From Haemonchus contortus (Eukaryota > Nematoda > Chromadorea > Rhabditida > Trichostrongylidae): 64,000 nucleotides of DNA. The notes below the pieces were generated by a model. That model was not told the DNA's origin. It saw only the letters and a list, made by a program, of their open reading frames with translations, and made no database searches. This document shows, piece after piece, positions 49,195 to 62,481 of the stretch; positions within the stretch are counted from its first letter, which is position 1, and the number at the start of each line of letters is the position of its first letter. The position numbers and the translations under genes were made by a program. The stretch is from assembly GCA_000469685.2 (NCBI GenBank), contig LS997562.1, forward strand, positions 4,957,515 through 5,021,514, in the 5' to 3' direction.

Positions 49195-51348
49195 GCACGC
49201 ACGCACACACCAACAGATACACTTAGCCGATTATATAAGTAGGATGGGACGAACATATATCTTCGATTTTTTTCGCATTATCTCAAGAAAGACAAAGCTC
49301 TGGTCTGATATTTATTAGAAATTCTTATCCCTCATTTATTAGACCGGCTGCTGCATAGGTAGACCGACGGCTGCATAGGTAGACCGACGGCTGCATAGGA
49401 GACCGGCTGCCGCATAGGTAGACCGGCTGCTGCACAGGTAGACCGACGGCTGCATAGGTAGACCGACGGCTGCATAGGTAGACCGGCTGCTGCATAAGTA
49501 GACCGACGGCTGCATAAGTAGACCGACGGCTGCATAGGAGACCGGCTGCCGCATAGGTAGACCGTCTGCTGCACAGGTAGACCGACGGCTGCATAGGTAG
49601 ACCGACGGCTGCATAGGTAGACCGGCTGCTGCATGGGTGCTGCCTGCTGCATAGGTCGACCGACGGCTGAATAGGTAGACCGACGGCTGCATAGGTAGAC
49701 CGACGGCTGCATAGGTAGACCGACGGCTGCATAGGTAGACCGGCTGCTGCATGGGTGCTGCCTGCTGCATAGGAAGACCGACGGCTGCATAGGTAGACCG
49801 GCTGCTGCATAAGTAGACCGACGGCTGCATAAGTAGACCGACGGCTGCATAGGAGACCGGCTGCCGCATAGGTAGACCGGCTGCTGCATATGTAGACCGG
49901 GTGCTGCATGGGTGCTGCCTGCTGCATAGGTAGACCGACGGCTGCATAGGTAGACCGACGGCTGCATAGGTAGACCGACGGCTGCATAGTTAGACCGGCT
50001 GCTGCATAAGTAGACCGGCTGCTGCATGGGATGCTGCCTGCTGCATGGTAGACCGGCTGCTGCATAAATAGACCGACGGCTGCATAGGTAGACCGGCTGC
50101 TGCATAGTTAGACCGACGGCTGCATAGGTAGACCGGCTGCTGCATAGTTAGACCGACGGCTGCATAGGTAGACCGGCTGCTGCAAAGGTAGACCGGCTGC
50201 TGCATAAATAGACCGACGGCTGCATAGTTAGACCGGCTGCTGCATAGGTAAACCGGCTGCTGCATAGGTAGACCGACGGCTGCATAGGTAGACCGACGGC
50301 TGCATAAGTAGACCGACGGCTGCATAGGTAGACCGGCTGCTGCATAGTTAGACCGGCTGCTGCATAAATAGACCGACGGCTGCATAGTTAGACCGGCTGC
50401 TGCATAGGTAAACCGGCTGCCGCATAGGTAGACCGGCTGCTGCATGGGATGCTGCCTGCTGCATGGTAGACCGGCTGCTGCATAGGTAGACCGGCTGCTG
50501 CATAGGTAGACCGACGGCTGCATAGGTGGACCGACGGCTGCATGGGTAGACCGACGGCTGCATAGGTGGACCGACGGCTGCATAAGTAGACCGACGGCTG
50601 CATAGTTAGACCGGCTGCTGCATAGGTGGACCGGCTGCTGCATAAGTAGACCGACGGCTGCATAGGTAGACCGGCTGCTGCATAGGTAGACCGGCTGCTG
50701 CATAGGTAGACCGGCTGCAAGTAGACCGACGGCTGCATAGTTAGACCGGCTGCCGCATAGGTAGACCGGCTGCTGCATAGGTAGACCGGCTGCTGCATGG
50801 GATGCTGCCTGCTGCATGGTAGACCGACGGCTGCATAGGTAGACCGGCTGCTGCATGGGATGCTGCCCATCACCCACTGTGGGCGGAGTCTGATCCTGCC
50901 ACCCACCAAAAGTGTTCTGATCCTGCCGCCCGTACTCCTACCAAATTTGAACGCTTTCGGTCCACGGGGATAGGAGTTATGAATTTCCGGTCAGACACAC
51001 ACACATACACACACGCACACACCAACACACCAACAGACCACTTAGCCGATTATATAAGTAGGATGGTTTAGAATTAAAAGTGAGAACCAGATATCCGTAA
51101 TGCAAGCAAAAACTAACTTCTACCCTACCTAACACACTCCTTATTGCAGTTATTATTGACAATACTACATGCTATTCTTCACGATACTGGTCCTCTACTG
51201 ACATAGAAACCAGTAGAAATATTTTAAAGATTTCTTAAAAAAGTGAAAACCTTACCTTGATCTTACGTAGCATTCGAGTGCGCCTGGCCGTTGTGTTATC
51301 AGGACGATTTGTTGGTTTCGGCTTCGGGGCTGCGTTGTCGTCCCCCAT
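47903..51348 (-). CDS. Unrecognised 83-aa charged, helical protein
   Basis: Three exons: 51267-51348, 48138-48178 and 47903-48031. Exon 1 begins MGDDNAAPKPKPTNRPDN and leaves by CTAC|GTAAGA. The 41-bp exon 2 (RHSPEIANTVEDL) has a GCAAGAG acceptor and a TTG|GTAACT donor. Exon 3 after TTTCCAG encodes a strongly charged helix (KMADEIMAEKRRLTFKRE) and ends SGV-stop. All phases agree. A rival exon 1 donor 11 bp on (AAG|GTAAGG) would not join in frame. The helix suggests a partner-binding coiled coil; I do not recognise the family. Intron 1 is 3.1 kb and filled by a modular repeat and a minisatellite. The gene lies between recq1 and ddx1 on the same strand. Confidence 0.6.
48235..49245 (+). repeat. 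Modular GC-rich repeat, full-length copy
   Basis: The head (48235-48483: CCAGTCGGGCCGCC, two GC hairpins GCCCGGCTAAAGCCGGGC and CGCCGGCTTCGCCGGGCG, then unique sequence) is repeated at 62482-62711. It is followed by tandem units of about 120 bp (CTACCAAATTTGAACGCT and GGGCGGAGTC-type cores, 48595-49110), a CA tract, and the tail CACTTAGCCGATTATATAAG TAGGATG. The tail recurs at 51043-51065 and, reversed, at 657. It lies within intron 1 of the 83-aa gene. Confidence 0.8.
49115..49210 (+). repeat. CA/GT microsatellite
   Basis: Nearly uninterrupted (CA)n with a few ACACC and ACGC variants, part of the modular repeat's 3' section. Confidence 0.95.
49341..50867. repeat. 20-bp minisatellite, about 75 units
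   Basis: Two unit types alternate irregularly: ACCGACGGCTGCATAGGTAG and ACCGGCTGCTGCATAGGTAG, with shortened or extended variants (for example at the repeated 'ATGGGATGCTGCCTGCTGCA' interruptions). Blocks of several units recur (compare 49482 onward with 49796 onward), so the array also has higher-order repetition. On the minus strand all three frames stay open for 170-295 codons, because three 20-bp units make 60 bp and none of the phases contains a stop. I regard these frames as a property of the repeat, not as genes. It lies in intron 1 of the 83-aa gene. Confidence 0.95.
50868..51065 (+). repeat. Modular repeat, 3' module (second copy of the tail)
   Basis: One unit plus a short CA tract plus the CACTTAGCCGATTATATAAG tail, parallel to 48970-49245. 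The minisatellite is thus bracketed by two copies of the same 3' module. Confidence 0.8.
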
Positions 51349-52043
51349 ACTTAGTTATTAGTATGGAAACGTTCGAAAAATAAGCAAAGTCTGAAAAAGG
51401 TTAGGTTGATAAAACGGGCAAATCCATATAATTCAGCGTTAATAATTCAGATAAATAGAAGGATATGAACAACCGGCCGACCGATAAAAAAACTGCTCAA
51501 TATTTTCATCCACAGCAACAAATTTCTGATGCAAGAGAGAACATAATTAATCACAGAGGTGTTAAGACGCAAGAATTATTAAAGAAATACGATGAAATAC
51601 ATTATTGGCTCTAACCATCAAATGGAACAACTAAAAAGAAACTCAAACGTATTTATTTGAACCTTATATTAGTCAAATTACAGCCAAAATCAATTATTAT
51701 CAAACAAATCAAGAATCCAACAACAGTGAGATCTTTGATAACAAAAATTGACACGCCCATCCAATGAGAACTGTCCAAAAAAGGCGCCAAGGACACGATG
51801 GTAAGATGCCCTATCCATTCCGGGAATAGAAGTTCCGGAATGGTGCCAAAACAACAATACAAGGAGCGAGGGGCTTATCAAAAACAGCCAACACGGCCAA
51901 CTATCGAAAATCATAACCTCTAATAATGACACTTTAACAGCAAATGGAATTGATACCTCAGTCGCCTAGCCCCATTCGGAGGTGGGGCGTCCTATTGTTC
52001 CCAAGCCGCCTGACATTACAGAACCATTTGAGATCTGCTAAGC
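51349..52043. other. Gap between recq1 and the small gene
   Basis: 695 bp with no exon that I can support. A minus-strand AATAAA (51652-51657) lies about 390 bp after the recq1 stop and is a candidate poly(A) signal. Confidence 0.45.
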
Positions 52044-56432
<4,389 letters not shown>

Positions 56433-57228
56433 ACCATCAGCACGAAGTATGTGGATGCAGCGACACACTTGAGCGATAGAGTGCTGCAGCAAGTGGTCTG
56501 GAAACTTTTGCAAATTAAAAATTTTCAGCGGCGGCTGCGTTGCGGTCGTATGTTAGAGCGCGCAAATACTGCAGCCAGATTTGCCGGCAGTGGCCAGCCT
56601 AGTTCCTTCGTAATCTGTTTTGTTCCATGATTGTTGAGTTTTCTCACGAGAAATAGAAAAGATTGAAGAGGAAGGATGAGAACAGGGAGTATTTTATCAT
56701 CCAATCATATGTTTGAGGAACAGAATCCTGTTTTTGAGCCTCAAGAGCATCAAGGGGCCCTCACACCTAACACCATGCGACTTCGAAGAGATGTATAGAG
56801 CAGTTAGCTGTCTATATGTAGGACCAATATCAGAATGATGTTGGGGGACCAATTCCTACCGTCAACCACTTCAATCATTTGTATCACTGAATCATCTTCG
56901 CTCCCTCCCCAAATGGTCCTTCTTTTTGATTAGATGCTCTTACTGCTGAATAAGTCAGGATTTTTCCTACAAAACCCTCACTTCCTCTCATGTTGGTTCC
57001 TTCCAAAGCTTTACTCCTATAGCTCATAAGATGAAGTAGCCCTTGTGAGTGAAGGAGTGAATGGCTGGCGAGTACCCAGTACAAATGTCGTCTCCTGAAG
57101 AATTGACGACTTCATCGACAGCCGAAGACGTGAGTTGTATCCTGGGGTTGGCGAGTTATGCACAAAACTCCGGCCTCGGACAGGACTCGAACCTGTATTT
57201 GTGCTATCCAGGTGTTCGTTGATCAAAT
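56433..57228. other. Upstream of recq1; tRNA-like fragment
   Basis: No exon assigned. 57089-57225 is a diverged duplicate of 62279-62412 and contains the second tRNA-like repeat reversed ('gactcgaacctgtatttgtg'). Promoter elements of recq1 should lie here, but I see no clear TATA or initiator. Confidence 0.5.
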
Positions 57229-57356
57229 GGTTTTATCGGCGTACTTCTAACGACAAATCAATGTCGGAATGATCGTTAAACACCTTCGAGCATTCCAAGG
57301 TGTTTAACGATCATTCCGATATTGATTTGTCGTTAGCAGTACGCCCATAAAATCTG
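57229..57356. repeat. Inverted repeat, about 58-bp arms
   Basis: About 57229-57286 and 57297-57356 are reverse complements with few mismatches (core AATGATCGTTAAACACCTT mirrored exactly), around a 10-bp spacer. The right arm overlaps the start of the duplicated segment. Confidence 0.82.
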
Positions 57357-57591
57357 CTAGAGGCACTTTTTTGGGAACTTTGCAGCAATCTACCCATGCC
57401 AACACAGAACAGTATGCTAACAACTATGATTTATACAATGTTGCTTCTAATCTCGCGCTATATTGACCATCAACTAAAACTAGCTGACTAAAAGTAGCCT
57501 ATCGTTTAGCAAGGCGTGAGAATTAGCATTGAAATTCTTTTGTATATCTGTTTGGGCTAGGTTGGCCCTAGACACATTCCCAAACAAGAGA

Positions 57592-57643
57592 TTTCATCTT
57601 CGATACTCTACGACGAAACCTACGTTTTGTCTTCTCGCAACGA
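57592..57643. repeat. PAT-like terminal repeat A1
   Basis: About 52 bp beginning TTTCATCTTCGATACTCTAC, matching 59170-59221 with two or three differences. It contains a near-palindrome GAC(A/G)AAACCTACGTTTTGTC. Confidence 0.9.
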
Positions 57644-58129
57644 GGCTTTATCGTTTAAGTTCGTGTGAGTATGAATGAGTATGAATGTGATGAATAACCC
57701 TGACATCGAAAAGACATTGGCATGTCTAGGAGATCGAAATGGACAGTACTAGGTATAGGTCGACCCGATGGTCGAGACGAATCCGTCTGAGATAGATGAT
57801 AAGAAAAACTGTACGTGTGAATGAAAAAGGCACTCATTTGAATCAAAGGCACTGATAGAATATGACATGATATGGTAGGCCCTGAAAAAGGAGCCGCAAC
57901 AGAAAACCTGTACATGGTAAGGCGAAAAGGAGCTCGTACACTATGTACAACAAAGATCAGTAAGGGAAACAAACCAATAGAATGTGACCAAAAAATTACA
58001 TACAAAGTATCAGCACCGAAGAAATCTCAAGTAGTTGAGGTTGCCGATAGTCGAATGAATCGCTGGTTGTAATCGCATGATCTGGCGAAAGAAGTCGTCC
58101 GGTAGTCAGCGTCCATGTGACGACCTGTC

Positions 58130-59000
58130 TTCGAATATATAAGTAGAGTCAGACCCAGGGACTAGAGGGGAGAAGGCTCCACGTATGCCTTGAACCCCTG
58201 GAACGAGCGCCATCGACCCGCTAACATGATTTTGGTTGAATCGACGCCCTGCCTTAAAGCGTGGGTGGCTGCCCCACCCCTGAAAGAATGGGTGGTGAGG
58301 TTTTCGTGTAGGAGACCCGCTGCTTTTATCACGTTGTTGAAACATTTGGTCACCCAGTCCCTGGAAGGAGGAGAGCCTTCCTTGTTACCGAACAGAAATT
58401 TTTGGGGCATAAGGGGGCGTCTAAGCCGGCAGAAGGACTGCCATAATAAGGTCTGGGGTAGGTCAAGCTTTATTGCTATGGTGGTCCCTTGTCCTTTCTG
58501 GTCCGTTTTGAATTTGGCAATCTGGACCCACCACACTCCGTCCCTTTATATGAAAAATGTTGAAATTGGAGTTGGCTGACCTCGCTAACCCTCAACAGCC
58601 TAGAAAAGGCAAGCATGACCATAGTGGCGCCGATCACGTCACCCGAGGATTCGCTTTCCAAAGCGAATTTTATGATAGTCTCCACATCTACCTTAGATGC
58701 CTTGTTCCGATGTTTGATCGGAATTCTAGACCTTTCGGCGGCTCTAAGCAGCGCCTTAAGGATATCCGCGTCGTCTTGGGGTAGAGGTCCGAAAAAGTGT
58801 GCCAGGGCTTCTACATGGTACCCTAGGGATCAGACCTCCCCTTTGTGGATGAGATGTGCAATGAAGATATTCCTTAGTTTTGAGACTTCTGAAGCAGGTA
58901 TCTTCCACTTCCGACAAAACTCGAAAAAACGGGTTCTGACTCGTCTGTATATATTTGAGGTGCCTGGCGCAATTGCATTGTTTATACAGTTTTGAATAAT
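58130..59000 (-). pseudogene. Tyrosine recombinase of the PAT-like element, disrupted
   Basis: The N-terminal core-binding part (about 58830-58995, with NIYRRVRTRFFEFCRKWKI) is followed by an in-frame TGA near 58830. The catalytic part then reads in frame from about 58825 to 58540 (AFSRLLRVSEVSQLQF, first Arg), then shifts frame near 58535. It continues with THSFRGGAATHALR (His-x-x-Arg) and GRWRSFQGFKAYV (Tyr). All catalytic residues (R, H, R, Y) are still visible. DIRS-group recombinases integrate a circular DNA copy without the DDE chemistry of LTR integrases. The downstream frame ends near 58162. Confidence 0.88.
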
Positions 59001-59107
59001 TTGGCCGACTTCTTCGAAGCCTCCTCCACTGGCCAGCTGGGCTGCAGCTTGGGCTGCTACAAAACGGGATGCTGGTGCCGGTTCTGTAATATAATGGACG
59101 TTATGTC

Positions 59108-59132
59108 CGGGTCCCGATCTGTTCGGGACCCG
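59108..59132. repeat. 10-bp perfect hairpin beside internal repeat B1
   Basis: CGGGTCCCGA (59108-59117) mirrors TCGGGACCCG (59123-59132) with a TCTGT loop. The terminal B2 copy has only the right arm (CGGGACCCG), so the full hairpin is specific to the internal junction. Confidence 0.8.
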
Positions 59133-59221
59133 CCTCGGCGGCGCCCGTTGCGCGAATACAGAACTCCATTTTCATCTTCGATACTCTACGACAAAACCTA
59201 CGTTTTGTCTTCTTGCAACGA
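59124..59221. repeat. Internal fused repeat B1-A2 of the PAT-like element
   Basis: B1 (59124-59169) matches 61992-62026 except for an 11-bp insertion. A2 (59170-59221) matches 57592-57643. Fusion of the two outer ends in this order is what a circular intermediate would produce and is the diagnostic arrangement of the group. Confidence 0.92.
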
Positions 59222-59252
59222 ACATCGGAGAAAGTTTAAAGCCGGGAGGGAA

Positions 59253-60148
59253 TTAAAAACGAAGAAGGGCAAAAGCGAATGGAAAGTCGAGTTTTTGGGT
59301 CCCAAAAGTGAAGGATGGAGAATTATCCTGTAGCACTGTGGCACCTGCTGGGACAATAACTAATTTCTTTATTTCTGGAATCCAGTTGTTATCTTTTCTT
59401 AGTAAGGGGAAGAAAAGATTGGATGGCCAGAGAAGAAAATCCAAGATCCCTTCACTGCGATGGTATCTTGCCCAAATAAGTGTTCTAGCTATAAGGTGGG
59501 GAGGAGGAACCCACCAGCAAAACGAGGAGTTCCACCAATGGGATGATTCGTCTGCAAAAGCGTCGATGCCGCTTGAGTTCTCGCAAGCGAGTCTGGAAAT
59601 AAACCTCTCACATTTTGCTGTTTTTGTGCTAGCGAACATGTCAACTGAACACGTGCCCCAATTATGATTCAGCACCTCGAATAAACGGTCGGAAATGCTC
59701 CAATCGTCCAAATCAACAAATCTGGATGCTCGATCCGCTTCCGAATTTAGTATCCTAGGGATCCACACGAACTCTACTTGGATGTGAAAAACCTCGGAGA
59801 ATTCCCAAATTTTCTGAGCCAGGTCTTGTAATTCTGATTTTAAGCTCCCTTCGCGAAGGATGCTCACTGCGCACTGACTGTCGCAGTGCCACCGGCAAGG
59901 ATGTTGGGGAGGGATGCCTTTAAGCTAGTCAAAATTGCGAATAATTCTCTTGCTGTGGATGACGAGCCTACTAGTGAAAAGGGAAGAGAATATGAGGCAA
60001 CGATTTTTGAGCCATTTTCTAAGATCAAAATAGCTCCAGTCCCAAATTCGGAAGCGTCCGAGAAAACGTTAATGGAAGGTTCGAGTATGATTGGGGTGTT
60101 CATGGAGACACCTTCGAATGAACTTTGAAAACGTAGCCAACTCTTCAA
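59253..60148 (-). pseudogene. RNase H and C-terminal domain of the PAT-like polyprotein
   Basis: RNase H signature: INVFSDASEFGTGAIL (first Asp), TARELFAIL (Glu), then CDSQCAVSILREG (Asp) and IPRILNSEADRASR. A frameshift near 59890 separates the first half from the second. After it the frame runs 200 codons with VDMFASTKTAKCERFISRL and WWVPPPHLIARTL, typical of the region after RNase H in DIRS-like elements. Ends at a stop at 59253, just before the internal repeat junction. Confidence 0.85.
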
Positions 60149-60329
60149 CTCACTGCTCTCGTCTGGTGAAAGTTTCCAGCGAAAAGATAAACTTGTGTCT
60201 GATGACTGTTTTTCTGCTACTTGTATTAAGATGGCTCACAATTTCCTTTTTATTTCTGAAGGAATAATGAGATGCATGGAGGCGAGACAACCTAGCCACT
60301 TAAGCCTATCTCGTAAGGATGGGCCTCTG

Positions 60330-61277
60330 CTTTTAAGGAGTTTGATAGACAGGGCTTCTGTTTTCTCTCTCCTTTCTGTGGTGACATTGAGACTATAACC
60401 TTTGAGATCAATCTCATGGCCTAACCACTGGATCTTCAGTGGGTTCCCGTTTACATTTTTCTTCAGCGGTGTGAATCCCCGCTTGTTTTAAATCTTCACT
60501 GCCTTTTTACATGTATCCAACTCAGAGCCCCAAATCAAGCCATCGTCAAGATAGAGAGCGACTGAAATTCCTATTTCCCTCTACTTTCTAGGGAGTGGTC
60601 GAAACGTCTTTGTGAAGATGAAAGGGGCCGGTGCCAGGCCGAACGGAAGAACTAAGAACTTAAAATGTTTGCCGCCCCACCTAAATCCCAGATATTTTAT
60701 AAATGATGGATGCATCTTTAAATGATGATAACCCGCCTTGAAATCGAATGATGCCATGTACCCATCTCTGGGAAGGAGAGGTAAGACTTTGGCCCTCAAA
60801 CTTAACTTTAGTTTTATGCAAGTAATTATTTAAAGCGGAAAGGTCTAGGATTAGACGCAACTTCTCAACTGAGGCTTCTGATAATGGGTTTATTCTTATA
60901 GATTGTGCATTTGCTTCTTTTATAGCTCCGCTTCTGAGGAGCTTACTGATTTCCGAATCTACAAAAGAAGAAGATTGGTAGGCTGAAGTTGCATTGTCCC
61001 TAATGAAGCCTAATTCTGGTTGCTGGCTGTACCCCGGTAGGAGGCCGTTTTTAATCACCGACCTCGTGAGCTCCGATAGATGAAGCCCCAACCAGAATTG
61101 GCTTTTTTCATGCAGGCTACCTGCAATGCACTCACTTTTTGGGATATCCTGGGCACTGATTGCGGAAATGTCCGATTTGTCCACATTCGAAGCATCTGGG
61201 TCTCTCCAGATAAGGGACTTGGTTGGGTCTTTGATAAAGGAGTTGGTCCGGGTTTTTACCGCGAATCCTATTGCCAA
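60330..61277 (-). pseudogene. Reverse transcriptase of the PAT-like element, disrupted
   Basis: In order: LRLILDLSALNNYLHKTKV, a frameshift near 60785, then YMASFDFKAGYHHLKMH (first catalytic Asp), PFGLAPAPFIFTK, an in-frame TAG near 60588, VALYLDDGLIWG (YLDD), a TAA near 60489, and IQWLGHEIDLKGYS. The motif order and YLDD box are those of DIRS/gypsy-related reverse transcriptases. The 5' part overlaps the Gag end in another frame. Confidence 0.9.
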
Positions 61278-61370
61278 AGCTTTTGTAGAAGTAGGGCGTG
61301 GCAGCTTTGTTGGCCGGAGGAGCGAAGGCCCAGGTCGCTCCTCCGGCTGGAAAGGGCTGGTATAATGAAG
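61132..61370 (-). pseudogene. Gag C-terminal fragment with CCHC zinc knuckle
   Basis: A frame of about 79 codons from a stop near 61390 to TGA at 61132-61134 ends with CFECGQIGHFRNQC (C-x2-C-x4-H-x4-C), the nucleocapsid-type RNA-binding knuckle. The rest of Gag would lie upstream, but the DNA there is replaced by a triplicated 96-bp repeat and stops. Confidence 0.8.
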
Positions 61371-61385
61371 TGGGGTTGGAGGATT

Positions 61386-61628
61386 AGCGGATTACGAAAT
61401 GTCCTATGTATCGCCCGAGCAAAACGGCGAATACGACAGATTGTGAAAAATTAACTTTTTATGAGAAGGAAATTGGACGATTAGCGGATTACGGAAAGCC
61501 TATGGATCGCCCGGGCAAAACGGCGAATACGAAAGATTGCGAAAAATTAACTTTTTATGAGAAGAAAATTGGACGATCCGCGGATTACGAAATGCCTATG
61601 GATCGATCAGGCAAACGGAAAATCTGAC
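61386..61628. repeat. Tandem triplication, about 96-bp unit
   Basis: Units start at GCGGATTACG(A/G)AA near 61387, 61484 and 61580 (the third incomplete). Shared blocks are AAAACGGCGAATACGA, GAAAAATTAACTTTTTATGA and AAATTGGACGAT. It lies in the Gag region of the PAT-like element. Confidence 0.9.
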
Positions 61629-61991
61629 AAATTGCGAAATATCGACTTCCACTTACTTTAACCTGGCTGAACACATAAAAAGAAAACAAAAAGGAAAAAG
61701 ACCAGGCACCTGAACTCGTCTGCAGTGCCACTCGGAAGGAAGTTAAGCTATGTGTATATGATACCTCGCTTAACGCGTAGAAAGCGAAATGGCGAAGTCG
61801 TATATTCACACCAACTATCCAGGAAATAGACTTTCCAAAAATCTATCGAAAGGATGGTGTAAGCCGAATTTGTGTAACAAGACTGAATAAAGAACAAATA
61901 AAAAGCGGAACAACGTGCGACACGAACTACTAGTGACGAAAACAAAGCCGGAATGGGGAGGAACCTCCCCACCGGCCTTCGATGGCTTGGC

Positions 61992-62026
61992 CGGGACCCG
62001 CCCGTTGCGCGAATACAAAACTCCAT
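61992..62026. repeat. PAT-like terminal repeat B2
   Basis: CGGGACCCGCCCGTTGCGCG followed by AATACAAAACTCCAT; matches B1 at 59124-59169 minus 11 bp. The next base (62027) resumes the duplicated recq1 intron sequence. Confidence 0.9.
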
Positions 62027-62145
62027 ATCTGCGGGTTTGGTGACCTTTCTCAAATGAGTGCGCACTGAAATTCGAAAACACTCTCCAAAATACCACCGCA
62101 GCTTACTCAATTTTATCATTGCACAAATACTGTAGTAACCTACCA

Positions 62146-62262
62146 CACCTCGGCCTTCCGCTGTTCCAGCAATTCATTCCGTTCAATTAACTCGGCGATT
62201 TTTCGCTGATTGAATTCGATCTCCTCGATGATCTCCGCCATAGATTCCATAGATTCCCGACG
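62146..62262 (-). pseudogene. Duplicated recq1 first exon (open, possibly alternative exon)
   Basis: The minus frame is open from a TAG near 62283 through MESMAEIIEEIEFNQRKIAE to the same GAG|GTGTGGTAGGT donor region as recq1 exon 1. In the part that aligns codon by codon (from AEIIEE to QRKAE), six bases differ and all six are synonymous. The N-terminus differs (RRRESMESMA in place of SRESMELA, from a short tandem duplication). It could be an alternative recq1 first exon or the relic of a second gene copy. With no downstream helicase exons of its own, it would have to splice across 5.9 kb into recq1. Confidence 0.7.
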
Positions 62263-62278
62263 GCGAGTGCCCACTCCG

Positions 62279-62412
62279 AATGTAGTCTACTGAAGAGTTG
62301 ACGACCTCATTGACAGCCGAAAACGAGGGTTGTATCCTCGGGTTGGCGAGTTATGCACAAAACTCCGGCCTCGGACGGGACGCGAACCCGTATTTGTGCT
62401 GTACAGGCGCCG
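62279..62412 (-). repeat. Duplicate of 57089-57225 with tRNA-like core
   Basis: Shares 'gaagagttgacgacctcatt', 'gggttggcgagttatgcaca', 'aaaactccggcctcggacgg' and a reversed B-box (GACGCGAACCCG) with the copy at 57.1 kb. Part of the larger tandem duplication. Confidence 0.85.
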
Positions 62413-62481
62413 TGCTCTTACTTCTTACACTACCGAGACATAGCCTGCCCTGACCTTCTCAATGGCTTACTTTTTATCTCA

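Larger units (their letters stand above)
57592..62026 (-). mobile_element. DIRS/PAT-like tyrosine-recombinase retrotransposon, 4,435 bp, decayed
   Basis: Read on the minus strand the order is Gag zinc knuckle, reverse transcriptase, RNase H with a C-terminal domain, internal repeat junction, tyrosine recombinase. The ends are exact: terminal repeat A at 57592-57643 and B at 61992-62026, with internal copies B1 59124-59169 and A2 59170-59221 fused directly (B1 ends CTCCAT, A2 starts TTTCATC). This is the split-direct-repeat layout of PAT/Ngaro-type elements. Comparison with the empty copy at 56173 shows no target-site duplication, as expected for recombinase integration. Several stops and frameshifts in each gene show the copy is dead. 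Most of gag appears to be missing. Confidence 0.92.
57335..62262 (-). repeat. Tandem duplication, copy F, split by a retrotransposon
   Basis: 57335-57591 matches recq1 intron 1 from 55913. The match resumes at 62027 and runs through the duplicated exon to about 62262. The interruption is the DIRS/PAT-like element at 57592-62026. Confidence 0.92.

Noticed and set aside
49115..50867. CRISPR array
   Set aside because: Units are contiguous without unique spacers, only 20 bp long, and the context is an intron in an animal gene.
49325..50909. Long overlapping minus-strand ORFs of 170-295 codons
   Set aside because: They are the 20-bp minisatellite read in each phase. Three units make 60 bp and no phase holds a stop, so openness follows from the repeat. 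They lie in an intron and have no flanking unique coding sequence.
58190..59333. Plus-strand ORFs of 113-129 codons
   Set aside because: They are shadows of the tyrosine recombinase and RNase H reading frames on the minus strand.
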